Positions 1 through 8,440 are shown, counted from the stretch's first letter. The stretch: 64,000 nt of DNA from Phytoactinopolyspora limicola (GCF_011320225.1 NZ_JAAOEN010000016.1:44847-108846), one strand, 5' to 3'. Translations and numbers: made by a program. Notes: a model not told the origin generated them from the letters alone.

Positions 1-315
1 CCCGCGTGGATGGCGCGTAGCGACGCAAGGATCTGCTCCTGGATGTCGAGTTCCCATGCGGTGACCAGCCGAGCCGATGTTTCCTGTTTGAGTAGAAGTA
101 TCAGGCGATCGGTCGTGCAGCGATGTTCACATGTTGTCGGAGGCTATTAGTCCGGGGACCAAGCATGTTTATGAGAGCTGCTTGGGTGCCATGCATACAG
201 GCCCTAGAGAGCCGAACGATCTCCGACGCGGGCACAGCCGCCTCACGCGGCCGAGTTGCTCCTGTTGCGACGCCGGAGAACATTGCCTCGATGGGCGAGG
301 AACTATGGTGGGGCC
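1..315. other. Left edge without a confident gene
   Basis: No start-to-stop gene can be supported here. On the minus strand, about positions 1 to 150 give an open frame reading like protein (it includes the residues TAWELDIQEQILASLRAIHA), but it has no ATG, GTG or TTG start. Two in-frame stops lie just upstream of it. It may be the tail of a decayed gene or of one running off the window. The stretch 125-230 is less GC-rich than its surroundings, consistent with a remnant or with the promoter region of the polymerase gene that follows. Confidence 0.3.
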
Positions 316-1533
316 ATGGTGGCGTCGCAGGTGATCGAGGTTGCTGGGCGTGAGGTGACCATCACCAACCCGGACAAGCTCGTGTTCCCGCTACTGGGTT
401 TCACCAAGATGGACCTCGTCGAGTACTACCTTTCGGTGGCCGACGGTGCGCTGCGGGGTGTTGTCGGCCGGCCGATGATCCTCAAGCGCTTCGTGAAAGG
501 GATCGACGAGGAAGCGTTCTTCCAGAAGCGTGCGCCGACCAAACGGCCTGAATGGGTCGAGACGGCGACCCTGCGGTACCGGTCGGGCACGACGGCCGAC
601 GAGGTGGTGGTTCGGGATGCGGCCGCACTGGCGTGGGTGGTGAACCTCGGCTGTATCGATCTCAATCCGCATCCCGTGCAGGCAGACGACCTCGATCATC
701 CGGACGAGCTGCGGATCGACCTGGACCCCGTGCCCGGCGTCGACTGGCCACAGATCGTCGACGTCGCCGTCGTCGCGAAAGAGGTACTGGAAGACTACGG
801 ACTGACCGCATGGCCTAAGACGTCGGGCTCCCGCGGGTTCCACGTCTACGCGCGTATCGAACCGCGCTGGCCGTTCCGGCAGGTACGGCTCGCCGCCGAG
901 ACGGTGGCGCGAGAGGTAGAGAACCGCGCCCCGGAGATCGCTACCAGCAAATGGTGGAAAGAGGAGCGGCACGGCGTTTTCGTCGACTTCAATCAGAACG
1001 CCAAGGACCGCACCGTTGCCGCGGCCTACTCGGTGCGGCCAACACCTGACGCGCGGGTCTCGACGCCGCTGGCCTGGGAGGATGTCATTGGCTGCCGGCC
1101 CGAGGACTACACCCTGGCGGCAGTGCTGGAACGGTATGCCGACGTTGGTGACCCATGGCAAGGAATCGACGACGCCAGCGGCACCTTGGACGGCCTGCTC
1201 GACCTAGCCGCGCGGCTCGGACCAGCGGAGAAGCCGCCCAAGGGGGTTGGCCGGCGGCAACCCACCATGCCCCTGGTGGAGATCGCCAGGGCCAAAACGA
1301 AACGGGAAGCGCTCGACGGCTTGGACCGGTGGAAGGCCCGGCACCCGGACGTCGCCGCGCTGCTCGAACCGGCCGACGTGCTCGTTGATGGCATGCGCGG
1401 GCGCAGCTCGCTCTGGTATCGGATTCGGGTCAACCTCCAGCACGTTCCCGACGCTCAACGGCCCCGGCAGGAAGAGTTGGAGGTCGACTACGACCCATGG
1501 GCCAACACGCCCCTTGGCCGCGATAGCGGCTGA
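316..1533 (+). CDS. LigD-type DNA polymerase/primase (non-homologous end joining)
   Basis: Stand-alone polymerase domain of the LigD/archaeo-eukaryotic primase type, which adds nucleotides at broken DNA ends during Ku-dependent end joining. The 405-residue protein opens with VIEVAGREVTITNPDKLVFP, a typical family N terminus. It carries the metal-binding DLD (Asp135, Asp137), the nucleotide-binding segment SGSRGFHVYARI near 170-181, and VDFNQN near 223-228, all usual in this family. The ligase and nuclease modules of full LigD are absent, which is common in actinobacteria where they are separate genes. I start it at ATG 316; an in-frame ATG at 256 would add a 20-residue Arg-rich leader not typical of the family. 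No ku or ligase gene is next to it inside the window. The C-terminal 110 residues are less conserved-looking. Confidence 0.9.
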   Translation: MVASQVIEVAGREVTITNPDKLVFPLLGFTKMDLVEYYLSVADGALRGVVGRPMILKRFVKGIDEEAFFQKRAPTKRPEWVETATLRYRSGTTADEVVVRDAAALAWVVNLGCIDLNPHPVQADDLDHPDELRIDLDPVPGVDWPQIVDVAVVAKEVLEDYGLTAWPKTSGSRGFHVYARIEPRWPFRQVRLAAETVAREVENRAPEIATSKWWKEERHGVFVDFNQNAKDRTVAAAYSVRPTPDARVSTPLAWEDVIGCRPEDYTLAAVLERYADVGDPWQGIDDASGTLDGLLDLAARLGPAEKPPKGVGRRQPTMPLVEIARAKTKREALDGLDRWKARHPDVAALLEPADVLVDGMRGRSSLWYRIRVNLQHVPDAQRPRQEELEVDYDPWANTPLGRDSG

Positions 1534-1572
1534 CCCGATGGCCGGTCGGGCCGACAGCCCGTGCGAGTGCCC

Positions 1573-1611
1573 GTCAGTCCGGGGCCGAGCGTCGGTCAGT
1601 CCGGGGCCGAG
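1573..1611. repeat. 17-bp direct repeat in a convergent gap
   Basis: GTCAGTCCGGGGCCGAG occurs twice, at 1573-1589 and 1595-1611, separated by 5 bp. It lies in the 118-bp gap between the convergent polymerase and SGNH hydrolase genes. No hairpin terminator is obvious. Confidence 0.6.
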
Positions 1612-1651
1612 TTCCCCATCTATCACGGGCACCGGCGCCCGTCATACGTTG

Positions 1652-2431
1652 TTACCGGCACACGTCGTCGGCCAGCGGCTCGACGGGCCGCCACTGTGCG
1701 TACTTGGCCACCCGGCCGTCGCCGGAGGACCGACGGGTGAGCCGGCGACGGATCCATGGCAGCACGTACTGGCCGTAGTAGGCGACGTTGTCGCGCAGGC
1801 CTGGCGGTGGGGCGCTTGCCTCCAGTGGTGACATCCACAGCTCCGGGCAGGATGCGCCGAGTGCGTTGAGCACGTGTCCAGCCACCCGCCGGTGTCCGGT
1901 GGCATTCAAGTGCAAGCGGTCGTGGTGCCAGTATTCAGGCCGAGTCAGCTCGGTATCGGCCCAGACGTTGACGAACGTCGCGCCGCGGCTGGTGGTGAGT
2001 TGTCCGGCGAGCGAGGTGAGTTGGTCGCCGAGCCGCTGCATCCGCCGGCCCATCGGCAGGTTCGGGGTGGGGTTGGCGGCGCTCAGGACAACTGGATGTA
2101 CCCCGGAGGCGAGGCAGCGGGTGATGACGTGTGCGGTGAGCACGCCGATGCGGTCCAGGTCGGCCCGGGGCCGCAGGATGTCGTTGCCGCCACCGTTGAG
2201 TGTGAGCACGGTGGGTTTGAGCGCCAGCGCCGGTTCGAGCTGCTCGGCCACGATCGCCGTCATCAGGTTGCCGCGGATGGCCAGGTTGGCGTATTCGATG
2301 GGTGCGTCGCGGGCCGCGGCCAAACCACTGGCCACGAGGTCGGCCCAGCCGCGCAGCGTACCGTCGGCCTGCTCGTCGCCAACACCTTCGCTGAAGCTGT
2401 CGCCGATGGTTACCAACCGCATGCCGCCCAT
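1652..2431 (-). CDS. SGNH/GDSL-family hydrolase
   Basis: Probable esterase or lipase of the SGNH superfamily, cytosolic since no signal peptide is visible. The catalytic blocks are in order: block I GDSFSEGVGDE right at the N terminus with the nucleophile Ser, block II Gly in NLAIRGN, block III GGNDILRP with the oxyanion Asn, and block V DRLHLNATGH with the Asp-x-x-His dyad. Length (259 residues) is usual for the family. Two ATG codons, 2431 and 2422, could start it; the second gives MRLVTIGDSF, closer to the family norm. Substrate cannot be inferred. It is convergent with the polymerase gene and lies downstream of the EEP-family gene on the same strand, 66 bp apart. Confidence 0.88.
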   Translation of the reverse strand: MGGMRLVTIGDSFSEGVGDEQADGTLRGWADLVASGLAAARDAPIEYANLAIRGNLMTAIVAEQLEPALALKPTVLTLNGGGNDILRPRADLDRIGVLTAHVITRCLASGVHPVVLSAANPTPNLPMGRRMQRLGDQLTSLAGQLTTSRGATFVNVWADTELTRPEYWHHDRLHLNATGHRRVAGHVLNALGASCPELWMSPLEASAPPPGLRDNVAYYGQYVLPWIRRRLTRRSSGDGRVAKYAQWRPVEPLADDVCR

Positions 2432-2497
2432 TATCGACGCTGGGACTCTGACGCCGCACGGCGGTGGGGGTCTCCACGGGCTCGACCCACGTCGCGC

Positions 2498-3274
2498 TCA
2501 CATGTGGATGTCGACGGTGAGCGCGGCGTGATCACTGACCGGGAACCGGTGAGTGGCCACCGACCGCACCGCCGCGTGCTCGATCCCGCTGGTGAGGACG
2601 TGATCCCATTGCACGCGCGGGTGCCATGCCGGGTAGGTCGGCACCCGCGCCAGCTGGGACCAGCCGGTCACCAGGCGCGGCACCGTCCCGGGAAGGTTGA
2701 GATCGCCGAGAATGATCCGGGGCCCCGGCATGGTGGCCAGCCACCGGGTGATGGAACGTAGCTGCCGGATGTTCCAGCCGGGAACGAACGACAGATGGGT
2801 CGCGACGACGGTGAAAGGCCGGTCCGCCGTGTCAATGACAGCGGCGAGGGCGACCCGTGGGTGATCGCGGACGGGTACCAGTCCCCGCCGGCCAGGGACG
2901 TGCAGCGGCATCGGCACCGGAGCGGCCGGGAACCATCGCGCCGCCCAGGCGAGCACCGGCCGCCTGGAGACGAGGGCTACACCGTAGGCCGGCCCGTTCG
3001 GTTGGGACAGAGGATCGGCCGGCGCCCAACGTCCGGTCGGGTCTCCGGTGACCGCTGGTGCGAATCGCCACCATCTGGCGGCGGAGGCCGCGGCGGCGAT
3101 GGCGGCCTGGTTGCTGACGCCGCTGCGTTCCTGCAGGTAGTCGACCTCTTGAAGGGCGAGAACGTCGGCATCGAGAAGGGCGACGGCGGATGCGACCGCA
3201 CGCTCGCCGACCGCGCCGGTGGTGATCACGAGACCGTTCAAGAGGTTGTATGTGCCGAAGCGCAGCCGATCCAC
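2498..3274 (-). CDS. Endonuclease/exonuclease/phosphatase (EEP) family protein
   Basis: Metal-dependent phosphodiesterase fold shared by DNase I, exonuclease III and sphingomyelinases. The family motifs are visible: TYNLLNG at the N terminus, LALQEVDYL with the metal-binding Glu, VATHLSF with a catalytic His, GDLNLPG, WDHVLTSG, and the terminal SDHAALTVDI bearing the catalytic Asp-His pair. 258 residues, no signal peptide. The start is GTG 3274, which places the family N terminus directly after it. Substrate (nucleic acid or phospholipid) cannot be told from sequence. It is divergent from the PhoD-like gene; the 115-bp gap holds a perfect 20-bp palindrome. Confidence 0.87.
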   Translation of the reverse strand: MDRLRFGTYNLLNGLVITTGAVGERAVASAVALLDADVLALQEVDYLQERSGVSNQAAIAAAASAARWWRFAPAVTGDPTGRWAPADPLSQPNGPAYGVALVSRRPVLAWAARWFPAAPVPMPLHVPGRRGLVPVRDHPRVALAAVIDTADRPFTVVATHLSFVPGWNIRQLRSITRWLATMPGPRIILGDLNLPGTVPRLVTGWSQLARVPTYPAWHPRVQWDHVLTSGIEHAAVRSVATHRFPVSDHAALTVDIHM

Positions 3275-3301
3275 ACTTTCGCAGGGTAGCCGGAACGGCC
3301 A

Positions 3302-3321
3302 GGGCTTCCCCGGGGAAGCCC
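3302..3321. promoter_or_regulatory. Perfect 20-bp palindrome in a divergent promoter gap
   Basis: GGGCTTCCCCGGGGAAGCCC is an uninterrupted dyad lying 27 bp upstream of the EEP gene start and 69 bp upstream of the PhoD-like start. It could be an operator for either gene or a transcript hairpin; no regulator gene adjoins it. Confidence 0.45.
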
Positions 3322-3389
3322 CATACGGACCTGTTCCGGGTCGGTAGGGTGAGCTGGATCAGCATCATCGAGATGATCGACGTACCACC

Positions 3390-5132
3390 ATGACACTTCA
3401 GCCGACCAGTCGGGCAGGCGGGCGACGCGCTCGGGAATGGCTGCGTCGGTCCGCGCGAGGGTGGACCGCGGTGGCGGTCCTCCTGGCCGGTGTAGCGGCC
3501 TGGGCCGGTGCGATTCCACGCTCACTGAGTAGCGACGGCATGATGGGCACCATCGAGCGGCCGGTGCAGATCGGCCTGCTGGCGATCGCGGTGGTGGGTT
3601 TGCTGGTGTCCTGGCGCTGGGTGCTCTGGGGTGGTGGGCTGCTGATCGTCGCCGGTGCCGGCTTGGCCGCGTTGTCGCTCACCTTGCATTCGCTCCCGGT
3701 CAGCGTGTTGATGCTCGTGGTGTTCGTTATGCCTGCGGCTGGTCTCTGGCTCGCGGCGCCATGTCGACGATCGAATCGACACATCGTGGCGACGGTGGGC
3801 GGCGGTGCTCTCGCGTTGATGGTCGGTGCGGGTGGGATCGGGATCACCTATCACCTGATGCACGGCCCCACACATCCAGCGTCGGAGGCCGCCGAGCTTC
3901 CGGTCGACCAGGTCGAGTGGATCTGGAGTGGTGCGGTCACCCCGACGTCGTTCCGCGTCACCACCCGTGTCGATGACCCCGCAGCCGAACGGGCGACGCT
4001 CGTCGTGCTGCCTGATCTCGATGGCGACACACCAGCGGGGGCGGCGCCCCCGGCACCGGTGGCTGTGGCCGGGCCCGACGCCGTGCCAGAGACGGGGGTG
4101 TTGAGCTGGACCGTCGACGGACTAGACGCGGACGCCGGATACCGCTACACGGTGATCGTCGACGACCACGCCGACACTGCGCGTGGCCAGGGCACGGTCC
4201 GGACCTTTCCCGACGGCCCGGCGTCGTTCACCGTCGCCGTCGGCGCGTGTGCACGCACCGGATCCAACGGTGCCGTCTTCGACGCCATCCGAGACGTCGA
4301 CCCTCTCGTGTTCATCCACACCGGAGACTTCCACTACGGCAACATCGACTCCGACGACGTCGACATGTTCCGCGCCCGGTACACCGACACATTAACCACA
4401 CCGGCGCAGAGCGCGCTCTACCGTTCGGCCCCGGTCGCCTACGTCTGGGACGACCACGACTACGGTGCCAACAACGCCGACGCCGCCGCGCCGAGCCGCC
4501 CAGCCGCACGAGCCGCCTACCGCGAGAACGTTCCCCACTACGAACTTCCGGACGACGGCGCGATCTACCACGCATTCACCATCGGCCGGGTGCGTTTCGT
4601 CCTGACTGACGTGCGCTCCGAACGGACCGCGGAAACCCTGCTGGGGGAGCGGCAAATGGAGTGGTTCGAGCACGAGATGCTGACTGCCGCCGACGAGCAC
4701 GCCTTGGTGGTGTGGGTGAACGCGGTGCCGTGGATCGGTGCGGACGGTGCGTCGGCGGACAATTGGAGTGGATATCCCGACGAGCGGCGGCAGGTGGCCG
4801 AGGTTATCGAACAGGTGGGCGTCGACACGGTTGTCATGCTGGCCGGCGATGCACACATGGTGGCCATCGACGACGGCACCAACAGCGGATACGGGCCCAC
4901 CGGTGTCGGGTTTCCCGTCCTGCACGCCGCCGCACTCGACCGGGGTGGTTCGGTGAAGGGTGGACCGTACAGCCATGGGGTAGCACCTGGCGGAGGGCAG
5001 TTCGGCACGATGACCATCGACGACGACGGTGCCGGCCCGATCACGATCGAGCTCACCGGCCTGGACTGGACCGGAACCGAGCTCATGTCATACACGTTCA
5101 CCGTCCCAGCTCCGGACCAGACACCGCCCTGA
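3390..5132 (+). CDS. Membrane-anchored PhoD-like alkaline phosphatase
   Basis: Metallophosphoesterase of the PhoD family (phosphodiester or phosphomonoester hydrolysis) with an unusual N-terminal membrane module. About five hydrophobic helices cover residues 24-155. A short beta-rich Fn3-like segment (VEWIWSGAVTPTSFRVTTRV) follows at about 175-195, then the PhoD domain. Metal-ligand motifs are visible in order: HTGDFHYG, VWDDHDYGANN, and AGDAHMVAID near the C terminus. 580 residues is longer than soluble homologues because of the membrane part. The catalytic domain is probably outside the cell, tethered to the membrane. Classical PhoD is a Tat-exported protein; no twin-arginine signal is seen here. 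ATG 3390 is the only plausible start. Confidence 0.88.
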   Translation: MTLQPTSRAGGRRAREWLRRSARGWTAVAVLLAGVAAWAGAIPRSLSSDGMMGTIERPVQIGLLAIAVVGLLVSWRWVLWGGGLLIVAGAGLAALSLTLHSLPVSVLMLVVFVMPAAGLWLAAPCRRSNRHIVATVGGGALALMVGAGGIGITYHLMHGPTHPASEAAELPVDQVEWIWSGAVTPTSFRVTTRVDDPAAERATLVVLPDLDGDTPAGAAPPAPVAVAGPDAVPETGVLSWTVDGLDADAGYRYTVIVDDHADTARGQGTVRTFPDGPASFTVAVGACARTGSNGAVFDAIRDVDPLVFIHTGDFHYGNIDSDDVDMFRARYTDTLTTPAQSALYRSAPVAYVWDDHDYGANNADAAAPSRPAARAAYRENVPHYELPDDGAIYHAFTIGRVRFVLTDVRSERTAETLLGERQMEWFEHEMLTAADEHALVVWVNAVPWIGADGASADNWSGYPDERRQVAEVIEQVGVDTVVMLAGDAHMVAIDDGTNSGYGPTGVGFPVLHAAALDRGGSVKGGPYSHGVAPGGGQFGTMTIDDDGAGPITIELTGLDWTGTELMSYTFTVPAPDQTPP

Positions 5133-5220
5133 GCCACCCGCTCCATGGGCGACATCGTCGTTGAGGCCGGATGCCGGCTGCGCAACGACGAATGTCGCCC
5201 GTGCCAGGGGAGCGCCGGCG

Positions 5221-5781
5221 CTACTGGTCGTAGTCGCAGGCAGCGTCGAGCTTGTCGAAGTAGCTGTCCCAAGCCGCTGAATAGCCGGGCCGCACGATGG
5301 GGTTGTTCGGGTCGGTGAGAGTGTAGCCGCGGGCCTCGTTGATCAGGGCGTGAACGTAGCGCAGCTCCGGATGGAACTCGTCCGGTAGATCGCTGATCAT
5401 CTCATCGATCTGCGCGTTGGCCTCGTCGATGTCGAAGCCCTCCTCGTCGGCGAAGATCGCTAGCGGAAGTGACGCCACGGCACCGGCGGTGACGCTGAGT
5501 TCCAGGCAGCGCTGTGCGTCGAAACCGAGCTGCGACAACGCATCCCAGTCGACGTCGTCGAAGTCCGGTGTGTCGTCGCTGGGTTCGTCGGTGTCACTCG
5601 GCTCGGTGTCGTCATCGATGTCGTCCGCTGGGTCGTCGTCGGCTGGCTGGTCGTCGTCGTTGTCGCTGTCCTCCGCGGAGGTGTCGTCGGACGTGGCCGT
5701 GGGTTCGTCGTCGTCACCGCCACAGGCGGTCACGGCCAGGGCGGCGGCTGCGAGTACGGCGGCCAGACGTCGAATGGACAT
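5221..5781 (-). CDS. Acidic hypothetical lipoprotein
   Basis: 186-residue exported lipoprotein. The N terminus MSIRRLAAVLAAAALAVTAC ends in a lipobox with the lipidated Cys at position 20. It is followed by about 55 residues of Asp/Glu/Ser/Thr-rich linker and then a small domain of about 110 residues with helical content and one Cys pair candidate (RCLEL, ACDYDQ). I do not recognise the C-terminal domain. It stands alone between a convergent phosphatase gene and a divergent SnoaL-like gene. Real by signal peptide and codon bias; function unknown. Confidence 0.8.
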   Translation of the reverse strand: MSIRRLAAVLAAAALAVTACGGDDDEPTATSDDTSAEDSDNDDDQPADDDPADDIDDDTEPSDTDEPSDDTPDFDDVDWDALSQLGFDAQRCLELSVTAGAVASLPLAIFADEEGFDIDEANAQIDEMISDLPDEFHPELRYVHALINEARGYTLTDPNNPIVRPGYSAAWDSYFDKLDAACDYDQ

Positions 5782-5909
5782 GGATGGTTGATCCCCCTCG
5801 AATCGGAATGCGGACCCTCCTGGTCCGCGGCGCGAGTATTCTTGCCGAGTGTTGCGCGTGACACAACCGGCCGGCGACTCTGTCGGTGCCGTGCGGCAGG
5901 GTAGTGCGC

Positions 5910-6302
5910 ATGAGCGATCTCAACGCAGCCGCGGTGTTGCGTCAGCTGTGGGAGCTGATCGACGTCCAGGACTGGGACGGCCTCAGTGCTGTTCTCGATC
6001 CCGACGTGCACGTGTTGTACGTCCATACCGGGGAGAGACTCGACCGAGCCGGCTATGTCCGGCTCAACCGCGAGTACCCCGGGTCATGGCGCGCGGAGAT
6101 TCTCGACCTAGTAGCCACGGCCGATCGTGTGGTGAGCCACGTCCGGGTCACTGACGCGGGTCGTGAATTCCACGTCGCATCGTTCGGCACGGTGCGCAGC
6201 GGGCGGCTCGTCGAGTTGGTCGAAGTGTGGACGGAGGGCCAGCAACAACCTCCTGGGCAGGCGCGACCGGTGGGTACCAGCCCTGACGGGGGCGTCGGAT
6301 AG
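5910..6302 (+). CDS. SnoaL-like / NTF2-fold protein
   Basis: 130-residue small cone-shaped alpha-beta barrel protein of the nuclear transport factor 2-like family. Recognisable pattern: N-terminal helix LWELIDVQDWDGLSAVLDPD, followed by beta strands ending in GRLVELVEVWTEG. Members are small enzymes or ligand binders with no common reaction. ATG 5910 is chosen because it starts the first family helix; a GTG 24 bp upstream would add eight uninformative residues. The stop is separated by a single base from the GTG of the acetyltransferase gene, so the two are probably co-translated. Confidence 0.8.
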   Translation: MSDLNAAAVLRQLWELIDVQDWDGLSAVLDPDVHVLYVHTGERLDRAGYVRLNREYPGSWRAEILDLVATADRVVSHVRVTDAGREFHVASFGTVRSGRLVELVEVWTEGQQQPPGQARPVGTSPDGGVG

Positions 6303-6303
6303 C

Positions 6304-6897
6304 GTGGCGGACGTGAACGATCAGACTGTTGCTGAGCCCAATCCATCCGCGCTGACCGGGCGCAAGGTGCGCCTACGTGAACTACGCGACGAGGACCTTC
6401 CGTACCTGTGTACATGGTGGTCGAACCCCAGTCAGTCGGTGTTTCAGACCACCGATGCCCCCACACCCCGGCCGTCGTCGGAGTTGATTCCGATGTTCCG
6501 GGACTGGAGCAAGAACGACGGCACTCGGTGGGGATTCTCGGTCGAGGCGAAGGAGGACGGAGCCTTCGTCGGGCACGTCACGCTCTTCGGGCCGAATGTC
6601 AAGGACAGGTGCGCCACCTTCGCCATCGTCATCGGCCCTGAACACCAAGACCGTGGGTACGGTTCCGACGCTACTCGGCTGATGGTGTCGTATGGGTTCG
6701 CGGAGCTCGGCTTGCACCGGATCGAGTTGCAGGTCTTCGCCTACAATCCCCGCGCCCTCGCCGCGTACCGCAAGGCCGGGTTCATCGAAGAAGGCCGGCG
6801 GCGCTCGTCGGTTTACCGCAACGGTGCCTGGCATGACGATATCTACATGGGTTTGCTCCGGGACGAATGGGAGGCACAGCAGGGCAACGTCGCCTAA
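6304..6897 (+). CDS. GNAT-family N-acetyltransferase (RimJ/RimL-like)
   Basis: Acetyl-CoA-dependent N-acetyltransferase, about 197 residues, of the RimJ/RimL subgroup that acetylates protein N termini or small amines. The acetyl-CoA pyrophosphate loop is QDRGYGSDA, followed by LGLHRIELQVFAYNPRALAA and YRKAGFIEEGRRRSS, the family C-terminal core. Start is GTG 6304 or GTG 6313; both follow the previous stop almost directly. Substrate unknown. It forms a two-gene unit with the SnoaL-like gene. Confidence 0.87.
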   Translation: MADVNDQTVAEPNPSALTGRKVRLRELRDEDLPYLCTWWSNPSQSVFQTTDAPTPRPSSELIPMFRDWSKNDGTRWGFSVEAKEDGAFVGHVTLFGPNVKDRCATFAIVIGPEHQDRGYGSDATRLMVSYGFAELGLHRIELQVFAYNPRALAAYRKAGFIEEGRRRSSVYRNGAWHDDIYMGLLRDEWEAQQGNVA

Positions 6898-6940
6898 CCG
6901 GTCAGCCCGGGTGGTTGACACGAAGCGAATATCTCATCGA

Positions 6941-6955
6941 CCATTGAGTCAATGG
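6941..6955. promoter_or_regulatory. Probable ArsR operator overlapping the start codon
   Basis: CCATTGAGTCAATGG is a perfect 7-bp inverted repeat around one central base. Its right arm contains the ATG at 6952 of the ArsR fusion gene. Imperfect symmetry extends outward (ATCTCAT on the left, CATTGAGA on the right). A TTGACA box lies at 6915-6920. ArsR/SmtB regulators bind such 12-2-12-like dyads and repress by occlusion; binding here would block transcription start or translation of its own operon. Confidence 0.65.
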
Positions 6956-7734
6956 ACATTGAGAAGTCGCTCGCGCGGCGGGCGGCGCTGTATGCGGCCC
7001 TAGGTGAGCCGGCTCGGCTGGCCATCGTCGATGCCCTGGTGCCTGGCGATGCGGCGCCCGGTGAGCTTGCTGGCCGGCTCGGCCTTGGGTCCAACCTGCT
7101 GGCCCATCACCTCAAGGTTTTGGAGGCGGCCGGTGTGGTGCGCCGGACGCGGTCCGAGGGCGACCGACGTCGTACTTATGTGACGTTGGAACCGGACGCG
7201 ATGATGCTGGTCGGCGGGGGCCGGTGGCTGGCCGCCGAGCCGCGGGTGGTGTCGCGGGTGGTCTTCGTCTGTACCCGTAACTCCGCTCGATCACAACTGG
7301 CGACGGCGCTGTGGTCACGGTGTGGTGGCATACCGGCCGTCTCCGCTGGCACTCGTCCGGCCGCTCAGGTGCATCCCGGTGCGGTGGCCGTCGCCCGTCG
7401 GCATGGGGTCGAGCTGAAGGCTACCCGCCCCCGCCATGTCGACCAGGTGGCGCGGGAAGGAGACCTGGTGGTGGCCGTGTGCGATTCCGCGCATGAGGAA
7501 CTGCGGGAGGTGTCGCGGCTGCATTGGTCGGTGCCCGACCCCATCCGCGTCGGCACCGATGCCGCATTCGACGGTGTACTGCGGCAGCTGGACGAACGGA
7601 TCACCCGGCTGGCGGGCCTGATCGACTCCGGGCTGATTCAAGCCGGCGCGGAGGCCCGCCCGGACGAGATCGACTCCGGCCGCATCGGCCGGGTGTCCAG
7701 CACTCCGATCCGAGCTGGAGGAACAGATGGCTGA
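6952..7734 (+). CDS. ArsR regulator fused to low-molecular-weight phosphatase (arsenate-reductase-like)
   Basis: Two-domain protein of 260 residues. Residues 1-92 are an ArsR-type winged helix (LGEPARLAIVDALVPGD, then the recognition helix in SNLLAHHLKVLEAAGVVRR). Residues 100-230 are a low-molecular-weight protein tyrosine phosphatase/arsenate reductase fold with the P-loop CTRNSARS (Cys107, Arg113, the CX5R signature) and the late general acid in SVPDP. The HTH part lacks the usual vicinal Cys metal site, so the sensing mode is unclear; the phosphatase fold itself may sense arsenate or phosphate. The last 30 residues are unstructured. It overlaps the next gene by 8 bp, and a palindromic operator overlaps its start. 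Fusions of this type are known in actinobacterial arsenic loci. Confidence 0.88.
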   Translation: MDIEKSLARRAALYAALGEPARLAIVDALVPGDAAPGELAGRLGLGSNLLAHHLKVLEAAGVVRRTRSEGDRRRTYVTLEPDAMMLVGGGRWLAAEPRVVSRVVFVCTRNSARSQLATALWSRCGGIPAVSAGTRPAAQVHPGAVAVARRHGVELKATRPRHVDQVAREGDLVVAVCDSAHEELREVSRLHWSVPDPIRVGTDAAFDGVLRQLDERITRLAGLIDSGLIQAGAEARPDEIDSGRIGRVSSTPIRAGGTDG

Positions 7735-8383
7735 GGACACGTCGAGCGGCCGGCTGGTCGTCGACATCGAACACACCCTTGACGTCGCTGCCCAGCGGCT
7801 AAGCCGGGAGTTTCGGGGGGTGCTGTCCGAGGAGACTGTCCGCCGGTTCCTCGACTCCAGCTTCGAGCAGTTCGCGTCGACGGCGAGTATTCCGGACTAT
7901 GTGCCCCTGATGACGGAGCGCTTCGCCCGACAGCGCCTGTACGCGCTGACGAAGGTGGAAGGCGCCGCGGGCGGCCAGCCGGTTGTGCTGTTCCTGTGTG
8001 TGCACAACGCGGGGCGTTCGCAGATGGCACTCGGTTTCTTCGAGCATCTCGCGGGCGGGCAGGCCGTGGCCTGGTCCGGTGGATCCGAGCCGGGGTCCGC
8101 GGTCAATCCTGTCGCGATCGAGGCGATGGCCGAACGGGGCATCGACATCAGTCGAGAGTTCCCGAAGCCGTGGACTGACGAGGTGGTTCGGGCCGCGGAC
8201 GTGGTCGTCACCATGGGCTGCGGGGATGCGTGCCCGGTGTTCCCCGGCAAGCGGTACGAAGACTGGGAGCTGGCCGACCCGGCCGGCCAGGACCTCGCGG
8301 CCATCCGGCCGATCCGGGACGAGGTCGAGCGGCGTGTCCGCGACCTGCTCACCTCCCTCGCCGTCCCCCTCCCCCTCCCATGA
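7727..8383 (+). CDS. arsC: Arsenate reductase with N-terminal helical domain (mycothiol type)
   Basis: 218-residue enzyme converting arsenate to arsenite. Residues 8-76 form a helical N-terminal module (FRGVLSEETVRRFLDSSFEQ) found in actinobacterial mycothiol-linked arsenate reductases. Residues 84-215 are the LMW-phosphatase fold with the P-loop CVHNAGRSQ (Cys91, Arg97), the segment TMGCGDACP holding two further Cys, and the acid loop ELADPAG. It overlaps the regulator-phosphatase fusion by 8 bp, so both are one translational unit. No arsenite efflux gene (ACR3/ArsB) is adjacent. Its last four codons and TGA stop lie inside a 70-bp palindrome shared with the convergent hydrolase gene. Confidence 0.88.
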   Translation: MAEDTSSGRLVVDIEHTLDVAAQRLSREFRGVLSEETVRRFLDSSFEQFASTASIPDYVPLMTERFARQRLYALTKVEGAAGGQPVVLFLCVHNAGRSQMALGFFEHLAGGQAVAWSGGSEPGSAVNPVAIEAMAERGIDISREFPKPWTDEVVRAADVVVTMGCGDACPVFPGKRYEDWELADPAGQDLAAIRPIRDEVERRVRDLLTSLAVPLPLP

Positions 8384-8440
8384 TCATTGGCTTTTGACTA
8401 CCGGATCCGGTAGTCAAAAGCCAATGATCATGGGAGGGGG
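8371..8440. repeat. Family-1 palindrome, copy 1 (perfect 70 bp)
   Basis: Perfect inverted repeat of 35 bp per arm meeting at GGATCC, with core TGATCATTGGCTTTTGAC. It lies between convergent arsC and hydrolase genes and overlaps both: the symmetric TGA codons inside TGATCA are the stop codons of the two genes (8381-8383 on plus, 8428-8430 on minus). It would fold as a very stable bidirectional terminator-like hairpin. Three related copies lie at 37888-37955, 40655-40740 and 62628-62687. Confidence 0.93.

Noticed and set aside
8371..8440. Terminal inverted repeat of an insertion sequence
   Set aside because: No transposase or target-site duplication; the dyad is self-contained and recurs as single hairpins.
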